A DNA stretch of 64,000 bases from Bacteroidia bacterium (GCA_030430575.1 JAUIKF010000036.1:1-64000); one strand, 5' to 3'. Shown: positions 27,772 to 37,249, numbered from the stretch's first letter. Notes: a model not told the origin generated them from the sequence alone. Translations and numbers: made by a program.

Positions 27772-29607
27772 TTACTCCACTGTCACGGACTTGGCGAGAT
27801 TTCGTGGCTGATCTACATTACATCCGCGCATGACAGCAATGTGATAAGATAATAATTGTAAAGGAATAACGGAAAGTAGTGGCTGAATTGATTGGGGAGC
27901 TGCAGGTATTTCTATGACAAAATCTGCTAACTCAGGAATCACCTCATCTCCTGCTGTCACTACAGCGATGACACGTCCTTTTCGCGCGATTACTTCCTCT
28001 ATATTGCTGACGACTTTTTCATAGGATTCGTCTTTTGTTGCGATAAATACGACAGGCATATTTTCATCAATCAGCGCAATCGGTCCATGTTTCATCTCTG
28101 CGGCAGGATACCCTTCCGCATGGATATAAGAAATCTCTTTCAGTTTAAGTGCGCCTTCCAGCGCTACAGGGAAGTTGTACCCACGGCCTAAGTAAAGGAA
28201 ATTGCTTGCTTCGCAGAAGAGGGCAGCGATTTCAACTATCTTTTCATTCTGTTTCAGAATCTGGCGCACCTTTTCTGGCACTTGCAGGAGGCCTGTCAGG
28301 ACTTCCTGAGACTTGTGTCGATTGAGGCTATCTTTCAATTCAGAGATATAAATAGCCATTAAACTAAGGACAGATACCTGCGCGGTAAATGCTTTGGTAG
28401 ACGCTACCCCGATCTCCGGACCTGCGTGGGTATACACACCTGCATGGGTTTCACGAGCGATGCTTGACCCGACCACATTACAGACCCCCAACACTAAAGC
28501 CCCTTTTTGCTTCGCTATTTTGACAGCAGCTAAGGTATCTGCAGTTTCTCCACTTTGACTAATAGCGATCACCACATCATCTTTTTTCACAATCGGGTTA
28601 CGATAGCGAAATTCAGAAGCATATTCTACCTCTACAGGGATTCTTGCATATTCTTCCAATAAGTATTCTGCTACCAGCCCTGCATGCCAACTCGTCCCAC
28701 AGGCGATGATGATGAGTCGCCTGGCGCGTTCTAGCTGTTCCCGGACATCTGCAAGGCCTCCTAGCCAGACAGTATTGGTTGTGGGATCTATACGCCCGCG
28801 CATACTCTCGGCTATAGACTTGGGCTGCTCAAAGATCTCTTTGAGCATGAAGTGCTCATACCCTCCTTTTTCCAATGCCTCAAGCTCCATTTCGATCTTC
28901 TGGATGTAGGGCGTTTTGACTTCATTTTTGATCGTGCGGATCGTATGAGAGTCGATGGTGAGGGTAGCTATTTCATCATCATCTAGGTAAATGACGTTTT
29001 TGGTATAGGCCACAATAGGTGTCGCATCAGAAGCGATGATGTATTCTCCTTCACCAATGCCGATGGCGATGGGGCTGCTTCGCCGTGCTGTGATCAGCTT
29101 ATCGGGTTCTGCTTTGCAGATCACCACAATGCCGTAGGCCCCTACAACTTTGTTTAAGGCATACCTAACTGCTTCTTCTGCAGACACTTCCATATTGATG
29201 TAAATATCTTCAATCAATTGGATCAGTACTTCTGTATCTGTATCACTTTTGAAGGTGTAGCCTTTTTCGACAAGTTCTTTTTTAAGTAAAGAATAATTTT
29301 CAATAATGCCGTTGTGGATAATGGCAAATAATCCTGACGAAGACTGGTGGGGGTGCGCATTGATGTCATTGGGGGGACCGTGTGTCGCCCATCTGGTATG
29401 GCCCATCCCGATGCTGCCATGAATCGGCGTCTCGTCTATATGCTGTTCCAATGCAGCTACTTTTCCCTGCTTTTTGTAAATATTCAAGTCCCCATTTAAG
29501 ACTGCAACTCCCGCTGAATCATAGCCTCTATACTCTAGGCGCTTGAGGCCACTGATAAGAATGGGGTAGGCTTCGCGATGGCCGATATATCCGACAATTC
29601 CACACAT
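27772..29607 (-). CDS. glmS: Glutamine-fructose-6-phosphate aminotransferase (isomerizing)
   Basis: Makes glucosamine 6-phosphate from fructose 6-phosphate and glutamine, the first step toward UDP-GlcNAc for peptidoglycan and LPS. 611 residues, standard length. Class II glutaminase domain with nucleophile Cys2 (MCGIVGYIGHREA) and HTRWATHGPP. Two SIS domains follow (ACGTSWHAGLVAEYL, SQSGETADTLAA; LGRGYNFPVALEGALKLKE), with the closing signature RNLAKSVTVE. No glmS-ribozyme-like leader is seen upstream; the 5' gap instead holds the MITE-like element. Confidence 0.97.
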   Translation of the reverse strand: MCGIVGYIGHREAYPILISGLKRLEYRGYDSAGVAVLNGDLNIYKKQGKVAALEQHIDETPIHGSIGMGHTRWATHGPPNDINAHPHQSSSGLFAIIHNGIIENYSLLKKELVEKGYTFKSDTDTEVLIQLIEDIYINMEVSAEEAVRYALNKVVGAYGIVVICKAEPDKLITARRSSPIAIGIGEGEYIIASDATPIVAYTKNVIYLDDDEIATLTIDSHTIRTIKNEVKTPYIQKIEMELEALEKGGYEHFMLKEIFEQPKSIAESMRGRIDPTTNTVWLGGLADVREQLERARRLIIIACGTSWHAGLVAEYLLEEYARIPVEVEYASEFRYRNPIVKKDDVVIAISQSGETADTLAAVKIAKQKGALVLGVCNVVGSSIARETHAGVYTHAGPEIGVASTKAFTAQVSVLSLMAIYISELKDSLNRHKSQEVLTGLLQVPEKVRQILKQNEKIVEIAALFCEASNFLYLGRGYNFPVALEGALKLKEISYIHAEGYPAAEMKHGPIALIDENMPVVFIATKDESYEKVVSNIEEVIARKGRVIAVVTAGDEVIPELADFVIEIPAAPQSIQPLLSVIPLQLLSYHIAVMRGCNVDQPRNLAKSVTVE

Positions 29608-29767
29608 AATTGATTGGGTTTAGGTTGTAATGGTTCAGAACAAGGTAAAAGATTAACCTTTCGAATGTCAATCTTCAATCCCTAAAGATATAGATATTTA
29701 AAAAGAAAACATCCCCCTTAGTCAATAAGGAATTATTAATTGACTGATTATTAGTTCACAACATAGT

Positions 29768-29980
29768 ACTAGTGCATCAGGCACTAAGTTCTTATCGGTT
29801 TGGGGCCGGATTACACTCAAAAGCCAACTCACGCGCCAGAAATCCGGCCCAGCGCATGTAAATGCGCAGGTTCATAGTTGCCAAGCAAGCTGGCGCGGAT
29901 TTCCAGATTGTGGGGCTGGATCTTTGGAGTAATCCGTGCCCCTAAGTAACCGCTAATTATATAATGCTTGATGCACTAGT
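29768..29980. mobile_element. MITE-like element, 213 bp
   Basis: Perfect 12-bp termini ACTAGTGCATCA (29768-29779) and TGATGCACTAGT (29969-29980) extend as imperfect inverted repeats over about 55 bp per side, sharing CGGTT, GGGGC and CGGATTAC blocks in order. Inside are CGCGCCAG (29832-29839) with CTGGCGCG (29890-29897), and a central GCGCAT-GTAA-ATGCGC hairpin. It has no coding capacity and no clear target-site duplication. TTATTGATT-type tracts flank it, so the 440-bp glmS/DUF4270 gap is entirely repeat DNA. Confidence 0.65.
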
Positions 29981-30047
29981 GATAAGGTGTTGGTTATCAA
30001 CAAATTATTAGCAGTCACCAATGAATAATCAAATGATCAATGATTGG

Positions 30048-31421
30048 TTATTTGGGCAGGGTCGTATACGTCAATTTAAATGTAGGATGCAGAGTAGGGT
30101 GGTCTACTCCCCCAAATACGGCGCGATTTACGCTGGTAGCAGAATCCGAAGGAACGAGGATAAATCCGTGATTTTCTCGCTGGCCGCTTACCACCAGTTG
30201 GGCCTGAGCAGTCATATTCAGTTCGTATTGCCCATTGGTGGCATCATAGCCCACAGAGGTAAATAAGGTAACTCTGCCTTCATCATCTCGCAAGAATTGC
30301 TGGTTCTCATCTGCCAAAAACACCCAAAGGTTGGTGGGAGGGGCATATCTATCGGCACTTCCCAGGAATGTTTTATCAACTTTGAGTACTAGCTCTGCGC
30401 GATTGATACCGATCTTATCAAAACTAGACAAGCCTGGGACATTCACAAATGTGCGGATCATGGCACCACCTTGCGCAAACTCATACAGCCCGCCATTAGC
30501 CGTATTGGCATATTCATCCAATACCAGGTCATCAAACCCCGAGCGCTGAACGAGGTGGAATTTCTGAGCGGCTTCGTTAATAATAAACTCAATGGAATCA
30601 TTGACAAATACCCCTGCACTATCTTTGCGCTGATAGTTGAGTTTTAAGTTAGAGTTGACGCTATTCAGCAAAATGGCATAGATGCCTCCCGACTCTCTAC
30701 TGAGTTGAAAACCAGTAGTTTTGGTCCCAATAGCCAAGCCTTTGAAAAAATTGGAAAAGGTCTCATTGTCTTTGAGGTGACTGGGGTCTGCAAATAGCAG
30801 TTTCTCTCCTAGCGACTTATGCAAAGGAATGCTCAAATCCGAGAAACTCGCATCGTCTCTAAAATCGATTGTATATCCTTCAGAGAGTTCTGTCCCTCTT
30901 ACTGCGAGGGGGGCTAGGTCCGAGGTGAGCACCGTCTGGTCATCGTTGATGGCTTCATTTAACTCATATACCTGGAGCTCTTGTGGCGCATCAAATCGTC
31001 CATAGACATTCACCAAGTCCAAGTTGAGCGTCAGCGAGACATACTTGAGGTCCGCAGCATCCCCAAAATCGAGGTCCGCGCCAGGGATCCTAGCTTCGGA
31101 GTAGCTAATGGCATTTATGCGGCCAAAACTGGCGTCATAATAATTGCCAAATAACTGGCTGGGCGCATTGCCTGTGACAACTTTGTCTAGCCATTGGGTT
31201 TCCAGGACTGGTGCGATGGTATCTGTATATACAAGACCTATGAGGTCATCATCGGGTAGGACACCGAGGCCGGTATCCCCAGGGGCGGTTTCTTGGCATC
31301 CACCCAAAAACAGCATGGCTGTAACCAGAACTACTGGGTACAGCCATGCATGGATGGAATATGTGTGAGAGACAAGCTTAGTTGGCAATGTTTGCGTATA
31401 GCTTGTTGTATCCTTCGACAT
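30048..31421 (-). CDS. DUF4270 family lipoprotein
   Basis: About 457 residues from MSKDTTSYTQ, or 464 from an ATG at 31442. A hydrophobic segment ending FLGGC is a lipobox, so the mature protein is a lipoprotein. It begins with the family's characteristic GLGVLPDDDLIGLVYTDT. The rest is beta-rich with repeated strand-turn patterns. DUF4270 proteins are restricted to Bacteroidota and their function is unknown. The coding start overlaps the 3' end of the GT5-like gene by 44-65 bp, suggesting translational coupling. The neighbourhood GT5-like/DUF4270/glmS recurs in Bacteroidota as I recall it. Confidence 0.88.
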   Translation of the reverse strand: MSKDTTSYTQTLPTKLVSHTYSIHAWLYPVVLVTAMLFLGGCQETAPGDTGLGVLPDDDLIGLVYTDTIAPVLETQWLDKVVTGNAPSQLFGNYYDASFGRINAISYSEARIPGADLDFGDAADLKYVSLTLNLDLVNVYGRFDAPQELQVYELNEAINDDQTVLTSDLAPLAVRGTELSEGYTIDFRDDASFSDLSIPLHKSLGEKLLFADPSHLKDNETFSNFFKGLAIGTKTTGFQLSRESGGIYAILLNSVNSNLKLNYQRKDSAGVFVNDSIEFIINEAAQKFHLVQRSGFDDLVLDEYANTANGGLYEFAQGGAMIRTFVNVPGLSSFDKIGINRAELVLKVDKTFLGSADRYAPPTNLWVFLADENQQFLRDDEGRVTLFTSVGYDATNGQYELNMTAQAQLVVSGQRENHGFILVPSDSATSVNRAVFGGVDHPTLHPTFKLTYTTLPK

Positions 31422-32196
31422 ACGATTCTTTATCATCAGCATCTATATAAATCTTTTCTGATTGAGTAGACGCAATATACTCCTCAATCGATGCATCTAC
31501 TTCAGGATGTCCTTTGGTCACAACATCTGAAAGGGCGATTCCACCTTTGACAACCCCAACGTAATTGTTCCCAGCGTAGTTGTTCAACTGATCATCAGCG
31601 ATCCCATCTAGGCGTACTTTGTCGAGGAAATCCTTGGCAAATTCACTTTCAAACCCATTGTTGTAGACCGTATAGACGATCTTAGTATTTTTGAACATTG
31701 GGTCGTCCTGATAATGCGTGCGCAAATATAGGGGAATAAATGATGTCATCCAGTCATGACAGTGAATGATGTCTGGTGGCCACCCTAATTTTTTCACCGT
31801 TTCGATGACTCCTTTGCAGAAAAAGATGGCACGTTCATCATTATCCACATGAAATGTGTTGTCTTTGGGGTCAGTAAGAACCGACTTACGCTTAAAATAG
31901 TCCTCATTGTCCAAAAAGTATACTTGCAATTTCGCATTGGGAATTGAAGCTACTTTAATCGTTAGTGGCTTTTCTTCTCCTGCTACACGAATATTGATTC
32001 CAGACAAGCGCACTACTTCATGTAGTCGATTTCTCCTTTCATTGATCACCCCAAACTTCGGCATGAAAATCCGTATATCATGTCCCTTCTCCTGAAGTTT
32101 CTGGGGAAGGAGCCTGATCAGATCTGCTGCAGAACTAGATTTAAGGAAGGGGTCTATCTCTGAGGTGACATAGAGGATTCTGAGCTTTTTATCCAT
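31378..32196 (-). CDS. Glycogen/starch synthase catalytic-domain-like protein (half length)
   Basis: 272 residues from MDKKLRILYVTSEIDPF; the frame extends upstream but without conserved sequence. It covers only the N-terminal GT-B Rossmann domain of family GT5, with the recognisable EIDPF, LPQKLQEKGHDIRIFMPKFG and DIIHCHDWMTSF motifs. The ADP-glucose loop K-x-G-G is replaced by KSSSAAD, and the whole C-terminal nucleotide-sugar domain is absent. This short form is usual in Bacteroidota, so it is probably not a truncation here, but it is unlikely to be a working glycogen synthase. It is divergent from the panC remnant. Confidence 0.85.
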   Translation of the reverse strand: MDKKLRILYVTSEIDPFLKSSSAADLIRLLPQKLQEKGHDIRIFMPKFGVINERRNRLHEVVRLSGINIRVAGEEKPLTIKVASIPNAKLQVYFLDNEDYFKRKSVLTDPKDNTFHVDNDERAIFFCKGVIETVKKLGWPPDIIHCHDWMTSFIPLYLRTHYQDDPMFKNTKIVYTVYNNGFESEFAKDFLDKVRLDGIADDQLNNYAGNNYVGVVKGGIALSDVVTKGHPEVDASIEEYIASTQSEKIYIDADDKESYVEGYNKLYANIAN

Positions 32197-32339
32197 AAAA
32201 TTTAGTTGTAGGACAGTAAAAACGATTTTGTTATCGTTTAAATATTCCACAAAAATACGAAAAAAAGTTTGTATTGACAATCTATAATGCGTAACCTTAC
32301 CAGTTTGACGCTAATTTGTGAGGTTGCGACCCCGCCAGC

Positions 32340-32734
32340 ATGCAGCTTATTGATGATATTTCGCGGTTTCGCGCTGTTTGCCGTTCCATGGATAGCAGCG
32401 CTGTTTTAGGATTGGTGCCTACTATGGAGGCATTCCATGAAGGGCATGCCAGTCTAGTTCAGCAATCTGTTGCCCAAAATGATTTCACTACTGTAAGCAT
32501 TTTTGTCAATCCCCCCCAGTTTAAGGAAGGAGAGGACTTTTCTGTTTACTTCGAGGGAAAGGAACGTAAGCAAGCGCTTTTGCTCTCTCAACCGCTTAAT
32601 CATCTTGCCGACAACGCAAAAGATTTCGCGACTGTAGCAGCTATAAAAATTATGTAAATGAGCAATTGGCCTCATTTCCTTTAGTCAAATTGGACTATTT
32701 CGATGAAGAATAAGGAACTCTGAATAAAGTCCTG
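32340..32734 (+). pseudogene. panC: Decayed pantoate-beta-alanine ligase (panC)
   Basis: The first ~67 codons match Pan[16 protein letters not shown], where the canonical motif is PTMGALHEGH, and [16 protein letters not shown]. The sequence then jumps directly to a C-terminal PanC segment ([16 protein letters not shown]), so roughly 110 codons carrying most of the ATP- and pantoate-binding core are missing. A one-base loss near 32648 ends the frame at 32657. The homologous reading continues in another frame as [18 protein letters not shown] to a TAA at 32711, then GTLNKVL, and the 3' end is lost. The intact panD follows at 32766, as in a normal panC-panD pair. Confidence 0.85.
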
Positions 32735-32765
32735 TCGATCAATTTTTTAATAATTTTCCGTTTCG

Positions 32766-33113
32766 ATGTTGTTGACCATTTTTAAATCTAAAATTCATCG
32801 CGTAAAAGTCACTCAAGCCGAGCTGAACTATGTTGGAAGCATTACAGTAGATTCTGACCTGCTTGAGGCGGCCAATATGTTGGAAGGCGAAAAAGTGCAT
32901 ATTGTCAACATCAATAATGGAGAGCGCTTTGAGACCTATACCATTGCTGGGGTAAAAGGCAGTGGTAGCATTTGCCTCAATGGCCCAGCAGCTCGCAAAG
33001 TGCAAGTAGGCGACATGGTCATCATCATCAGCTATGCGCAGATGACCCCTGAAGAAGCCACAAACTTTACGCCCACCATCATCTTTCCCGATGCGCATAA
33101 CCGGGTGCTTTGA
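32766..33113 (+). CDS. panD: Aspartate 1-decarboxylase
   Basis: Decarboxylates L-aspartate to beta-alanine, the partner substrate of PanC in pantothenate synthesis. 115 residues, normal length. The self-processing site is intact: NYVGSITVD with cleavage expected between Gly24 and Ser25, giving the pyruvoyl group. The conserved [23 protein letters not shown] and [10 protein letters not shown] stretches are present. It lies directly after the panC remnant and converges on the SGNH gene with 11 bp between stops. With panC broken, its product has no local consumer. Confidence 0.96.
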   Translation: MLLTIFKSKIHRVKVTQAELNYVGSITVDSDLLEAANMLEGEKVHIVNINNGERFETYTIAGVKGSGSICLNGPAARKVQVGDMVIIISYAQMTPEEATNFTPTIIFPDAHNRVL

Positions 33114-33124
33114 GGCTCATTACC

Positions 33125-35818
33125 CTATTCCCTTAGTAGCATGTAGATGCTGCCCTGACCCACCTCTACATGCTGCCACCGAAGGACATAAGCACCGCCG
33201 GGAAGCGCTGATAAGTCCAGCATACATCGCTGCTTGTCAATCCAATGACGATGCCAGTGTTTCAATTCACGGCCTTGTAGGTCATAGAGATAAAGCGTTG
33301 GAGAAATAGGGAAATCAATAGGAAATGCCACGTTAACGAGACCCTGCGTAGGATTAGGATACACTTTCACCCCAAAATCCCCACGTCCATCCGCCCATCC
33401 CATCAACCCAGTGAAGGTCACCAGCATGGTATCAGAACCTGTACATCCCGTACGCGGGTCTGTGAATTGTAGCCAGACGACATGTGTACCTACGCCATAA
33501 TCTTTTCCCCGCATCAAAAGATCTCCTGTACTTCCATCAAACCAAATATGGTTGCCCCATGGGCTCAAACGGAGATAAAGACTATCCGTCACAGAAAGTG
33601 TCGTATCTGGTCCTAAATCAACAACAGGAAGGGGATTGACAAAAACGCGGATGGTATCTGTATAGGAACAGCCATTCAAATCTGTAACCGTCAGTCCGTA
33701 AATCGCTGGGGTGGTAGCTGTTATAGCTGGCGTTATATCTCCTGTAGACCACAGGTAGGTATGCCCAGCGGTAGGGGCAATCCCCAACGGAAAGCTCCCA
33801 CAGGCGATCACCAGCGTATCTGGCCCCAGCGAGAAGATAGGGGCGGGATTCAGAGCCAATTGCACCGTATCTGACGCTTGGCAGCCATCAGCGTCTGTCA
33901 CTTTCACCCAATAATTTCCCGCCTGATCCACCACTACCCAAGGCGTCGTCACGCCTGTAGACCACTGATAAGTACCAGTTGGGAGGTCTGGGGTTAAGGT
34001 GTCCCCTTCGCATACTGTGCGATCCTGCCCCAGGGCTACCGACAAGTTCCGGACTTCGGCCTGAACAGGTATTCTCGGCGAATTGCAATCGCCCGCTGGA
34101 CGGAACCCATGGTGGTAGAATACTTCCACATTGATATCTCGTGGGTGGTACGCCTGCCCAAAGGTATGGGAAACCCCCGATCCCATCGCTATGCCCAAGT
34201 GGGCATCAGCATAGGATTGAGGCGGCCCGCCAGATTTATAGGAAAGGCGCGAAGCGCTATTGAGGAGGTAAATATATAGGCCGATCGTATCGCCAGGGGC
34301 CAATTGGATGGGAGCAATCGGAAGGGAAATCAGCGAATCCTGCGAGGTGACCATGACAGGCAAGCTATCGTGAAGGGCCCATGATAAGGGCCGATGCTCA
34401 AAGCCTTGATAGGTCTTAGGTTTTTGGAGAATCATCACCGTCTGGCTGCCGAGTGTATTGATCTTGATCGCGAGACTATCAACGGTCAGGTTGTCATAAC
34501 CGATCAGGTCAAACATGGCTCCATTCCAGTTGGTGGTAGATTCCTTCGTGGAGAGGAGGGATTCGGGGAAATAAAGCGGACCGCGAACCGCTTCTGCATA
34601 GTACGTCTGAGACGCCGTGAGCATAGGCGTCGGCAGTTGGCTACCGATATGAATCGGGCTACCCCCTGTAGGCATATCGTACCATACGATGGTGTCCTGA
34701 GGATGCGTAACTGCCGCTAACACTGTACTGCCACTGTCACAGATCACCTGACCTGTTGTCTGAATGGTCGGGTGACCGATAAAAGACCAAGTTGCACTGG
34801 TGTCATTATTGGTGGAATCGCGATCAAGTGGGTTTAGGGCAAAGGCGGTGGCTTCGATGGTACCCCCTGCATAGGTGTTGTAGGTAAATAAAAGGGTATC
34901 CGAGGCACAACTCGCCAGCCCAGCTTGGATGGTGTCCAGAAAGGTAGTTTGGGCTCCCGAGGCTGTATGACGAAGGGTAATGACGACAGGAAGGGCGGTT
35001 GTGTCCGTCTGGCCGATATTCCCTATCGGCAGCCGTATCACGGTATTCGAATCACCACAAGCGGTAATGTCGGGAATCAGCGGCGGGAAGACGAAGTAGT
35101 CAAATCCCGTCCCTATCGGGGTCAGGTGGCGCGGAATCATTTCGCCCAATACCCGCTGAAATAGGACATTATGGCCCGCATCATTGAGGTGGATATTGTC
35201 TTTGTTGTAAATCGGATCGATCCGTCCGTTGGAGGCCAGGGCGATGCCCGTCCAGAAGTCTATGGCAAACATGCCAAAGGTGGCGTTGATGGAATCCCGC
35301 AGATCGAGCTGAATCTGGATCCGCACAGGATCAAAATTGCGCGGCTGGGGCGTACATATCCAGACGGGAATCCCGTGGGCAACGGCACTGTCGTAGACAG
35401 TTTGGAAATTGCCCAATTGCTCTGACGCGCCATAGTATCGGTAGGCATCATTGGAGGGCATATTGATGACAATGCCGTCAGGCTGGAAGCTAATGGCTTT
35501 TGTGACATTACGTGCCGTATCAGGCAAAGGCTTGCCTGTCGGCGGCGTATAGCTACTCGGCATCAGGTGATAAGTGGTGTAGCCACTTTTGGCGAGGTTG
35601 ATGACCTCATTGGCGGGATTCAGTGACTCCATATAAGCGCGGTAGCGATTGACCCAGGCACTGTCAGGGACACTAGGGCCTACGCCTTCAGCAGTGGAAG
35701 ATCCCAACACCACAATCCGAAGAGATTTTGCGCTGAGACAAGCATCGGTGCTGTGCTGCGCAAAAATTATGAGATAATTTGCTGCAAAGCCTAACATTAG
35801 TATCAATCTTTTCATCAA
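33125..35818 (-). CDS. Secreted SGNH/GDSL hydrolase with T9SS-type C-terminus
   Basis: 897 residues. A signal peptide ends near IFAQ, then an SGNH hydrolase domain (about 30-235) has the block I nucleophile in VVLGSSTAEG (Ser41), NMPSNDAYRYYG for block III, and the DNIHLNDAGH Asp/His pair. Ig-like repeats follow, with two or three PKD/Ig-type units marked by LGPDT or LGQDRT and YQWSTG or YLWSTG. The C-terminus (VKVYPNPTQGLVNV...LPGGAYVLRW) is a type A sorting domain, although it ends MLLRE rather than the usual short basic tail. Probably a surface esterase or carbohydrate deacetylase. Confidence 0.88.
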   Translation of the reverse strand: MMKRLILMLGFAANYLIIFAQHSTDACLSAKSLRIVVLGSSTAEGVGPSVPDSAWVNRYRAYMESLNPANEVINLAKSGYTTYHLMPSSYTPPTGKPLPDTARNVTKAISFQPDGIVINMPSNDAYRYYGASEQLGNFQTVYDSAVAHGIPVWICTPQPRNFDPVRIQIQLDLRDSINATFGMFAIDFWTGIALASNGRIDPIYNKDNIHLNDAGHNVLFQRVLGEMIPRHLTPIGTGFDYFVFPPLIPDITACGDSNTVIRLPIGNIGQTDTTALPVVITLRHTASGAQTTFLDTIQAGLASCASDTLLFTYNTYAGGTIEATAFALNPLDRDSTNNDTSATWSFIGHPTIQTTGQVICDSGSTVLAAVTHPQDTIVWYDMPTGGSPIHIGSQLPTPMLTASQTYYAEAVRGPLYFPESLLSTKESTTNWNGAMFDLIGYDNLTVDSLAIKINTLGSQTVMILQKPKTYQGFEHRPLSWALHDSLPVMVTSQDSLISLPIAPIQLAPGDTIGLYIYLLNSASRLSYKSGGPPQSYADAHLGIAMGSGVSHTFGQAYHPRDINVEVFYHHGFRPAGDCNSPRIPVQAEVRNLSVALGQDRTVCEGDTLTPDLPTGTYQWSTGVTTPWVVVDQAGNYWVKVTDADGCQASDTVQLALNPAPIFSLGPDTLVIACGSFPLGIAPTAGHTYLWSTGDITPAITATTPAIYGLTVTDLNGCSYTDTIRVFVNPLPVVDLGPDTTLSVTDSLYLRLSPWGNHIWFDGSTGDLLMRGKDYGVGTHVVWLQFTDPRTGCTGSDTMLVTFTGLMGWADGRGDFGVKVYPNPTQGLVNVAFPIDFPISPTLYLYDLQGRELKHWHRHWIDKQRCMLDLSALPGGAYVLRWQHVEVGQGSIYMLLRE

Positions 35819-35998
35819 AAAAACCTATTATTATAATAGTGGAAAAAGTAGCTGCTTATTTGCAAGTTATTGCACTTCTTCCGCTTTCTCAAAAAACACA
35901 CAAATCTCACACAACTCGCCTGCAACATTTCATTGAATTGAAATATTGCAACAGAATTTCTATTTCCATTTTAATCCACATACTTAATTAATTATGTA

Positions 35999-37102
35999 AT
36001 GAAAAAACAAACTTTCCTTACCCTCCTGCTGATAGTTGTGTGTACCCTGGGGCTGATTTCAAGATCTAGTGGGCCTGGTTTTTTGCAAGGTCAGAGAGTC
36101 TCTGGAGCCCCCGGCGACAGTGGTACCTGTAGCAATTGCCATTTTGGTGGCACAACAGCAGGTGGCTCCATCAATATTCAGGATGTAGGCGGAGCCAGTG
36201 GATATATCCCTGGTCAGTCCTATACGATGCAAGTGACCATCATCGATCCTGATGCACAACGAGGAGGCTTCCAAGCTGTGGCCTTAGATGGGTCCAACTT
36301 GAATGTCGGTACTATTACGGCTGGTACTGGAAACCGCGTCGTACCGCTTGCAGGGCGAAATTATATCGAACATAATACGCCTCGTAACTTTTCCGCAGGC
36401 CAAGTAGCCTGGACGTTTACATGGCAAGCTCCCAATACCAATGTAGGGCCAGTCACCTTCTACACGGCAGGCAACGCTGCTACTGGTGGCGGCACAGGTG
36501 GCGATGCCATTTTCAGTACAAGTTTCTCCTTTGGTACCTTGCCTGTAGAAATTTCCCATTTCTCAGCTATTAGAAATGGCTTGGCCGCAACCCTTGCCTG
36601 GCAGACTGAGAAGGAGATAAATAGCGACTATTTTGAGGTGCAGCGAAGTACGGATGGAGAAGATTTTGAGGCCATAGGTGTAGTGAGCAGTGTAGGGAAT
36701 TCTCAAGGAGCACAAGAATATGCTTTTGACGACTTAAGGCCATTGTACAATGTGCCGCTTTTTTACCGTCTGAAGGAAGTCGATCTAAATGGGCAAGTGC
36801 AATTCTCCCGGACTGTGGAGGTGACCATTTCACAGCATGAAAGTCGCCTGGCGGCGGTTTTTCCAGTGCCCGCGATTCTGCAAGAAGAAGTAATAGTGGA
36901 TTATGTGAAAGCATCTGGTGGGGATCTCACGCTTTCCCTTGCCGATATCTCAGGCCGTCAATGGTATCAGGCTACTGAGGCTTATGCTTCAGGGAGGCAT
37001 TTGCTCAAAGTGCCTGTCAGAAATCTGCCAAGCGGGAAGTATTACCTTTTGATAACTGATCGGGAAGAGCGAATTTTTCGGACAATAGTCATCGCTAATT
37101 AA
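35999..37102 (+). CDS. Choice-of-anchor V / Reeler-like surface protein with T9SS sorting domain
   Basis: 367 residues. A signal peptide (MKKQTFLTLLLIVV...) precedes the family hallmark SGAPGDSGTCSNCHFGG, which contains one CxxCH motif (CSNCH) and may bind heme or be a disulfide. A beta-sandwich of about 130 residues follows (SYTMQVTIIDPDAQRGGFQ, NYIEHNTPRNF). The region LPVEISHFSAIRNGLAATLAW leads to a type A T9SS sorting domain (VPAILQEEVIVDYV...LPSGKYYLLI). The 180 bp upstream hold no other feature. Function unknown. Confidence 0.85.
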   Translation: MKKQTFLTLLLIVVCTLGLISRSSGPGFLQGQRVSGAPGDSGTCSNCHFGGTTAGGSINIQDVGGASGYIPGQSYTMQVTIIDPDAQRGGFQAVALDGSNLNVGTITAGTGNRVVPLAGRNYIEHNTPRNFSAGQVAWTFTWQAPNTNVGPVTFYTAGNAATGGGTGGDAIFSTSFSFGTLPVEISHFSAIRNGLAATLAWQTEKEINSDYFEVQRSTDGEDFEAIGVVSSVGNSQGAQEYAFDDLRPLYNVPLFYRLKEVDLNGQVQFSRTVEVTISQHESRLAAVFPVPAILQEEVIVDYVKASGGDLTLSLADISGRQWYQATEAYASGRHLLKVPVRNLPSGKYYLLITDREERIFRTIVIAN

Positions 37103-37218
37103 GCTAATTAATTGGTAGATAAGGTTGGTAAATAAAATGTGATTCCCCTTGAAAGTACTTAGATATCTCCTCAAAATGACACATCATACCGTAGTTTGAC
37201 ACTTTTACTCATTTCTAG

Positions 37219-37249
37219 TTGTGGAAATACCCCCTTTGCGGTATCTTTC
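37219..37249 (+). promoter_or_regulatory. Bacteroidota-type promoter
   Basis: TTG (37219-37221), 20 bp, and TATCTTTC (37242-37249) resemble the -33/-7 consensus. It would give a leader of roughly 90 nt for the barrel gene at 37348. Confidence 0.4.

Noticed and set aside
27500-29760. glmS ribozyme or other riboswitch upstream of glmS
   Set aside because: The 160 bp upstream of glmS show only AT-rich DNA and the edge of the MITE-like element; no glmS-ribozyme core was recognised.
33125-35818. Broken SGNH hydrolase because its nucleophile motif is GSS, not GDS
   Set aside because: The Ser and the downstream Asp/His pair are present, and GxS variants occur in active SGNH hydrolases.
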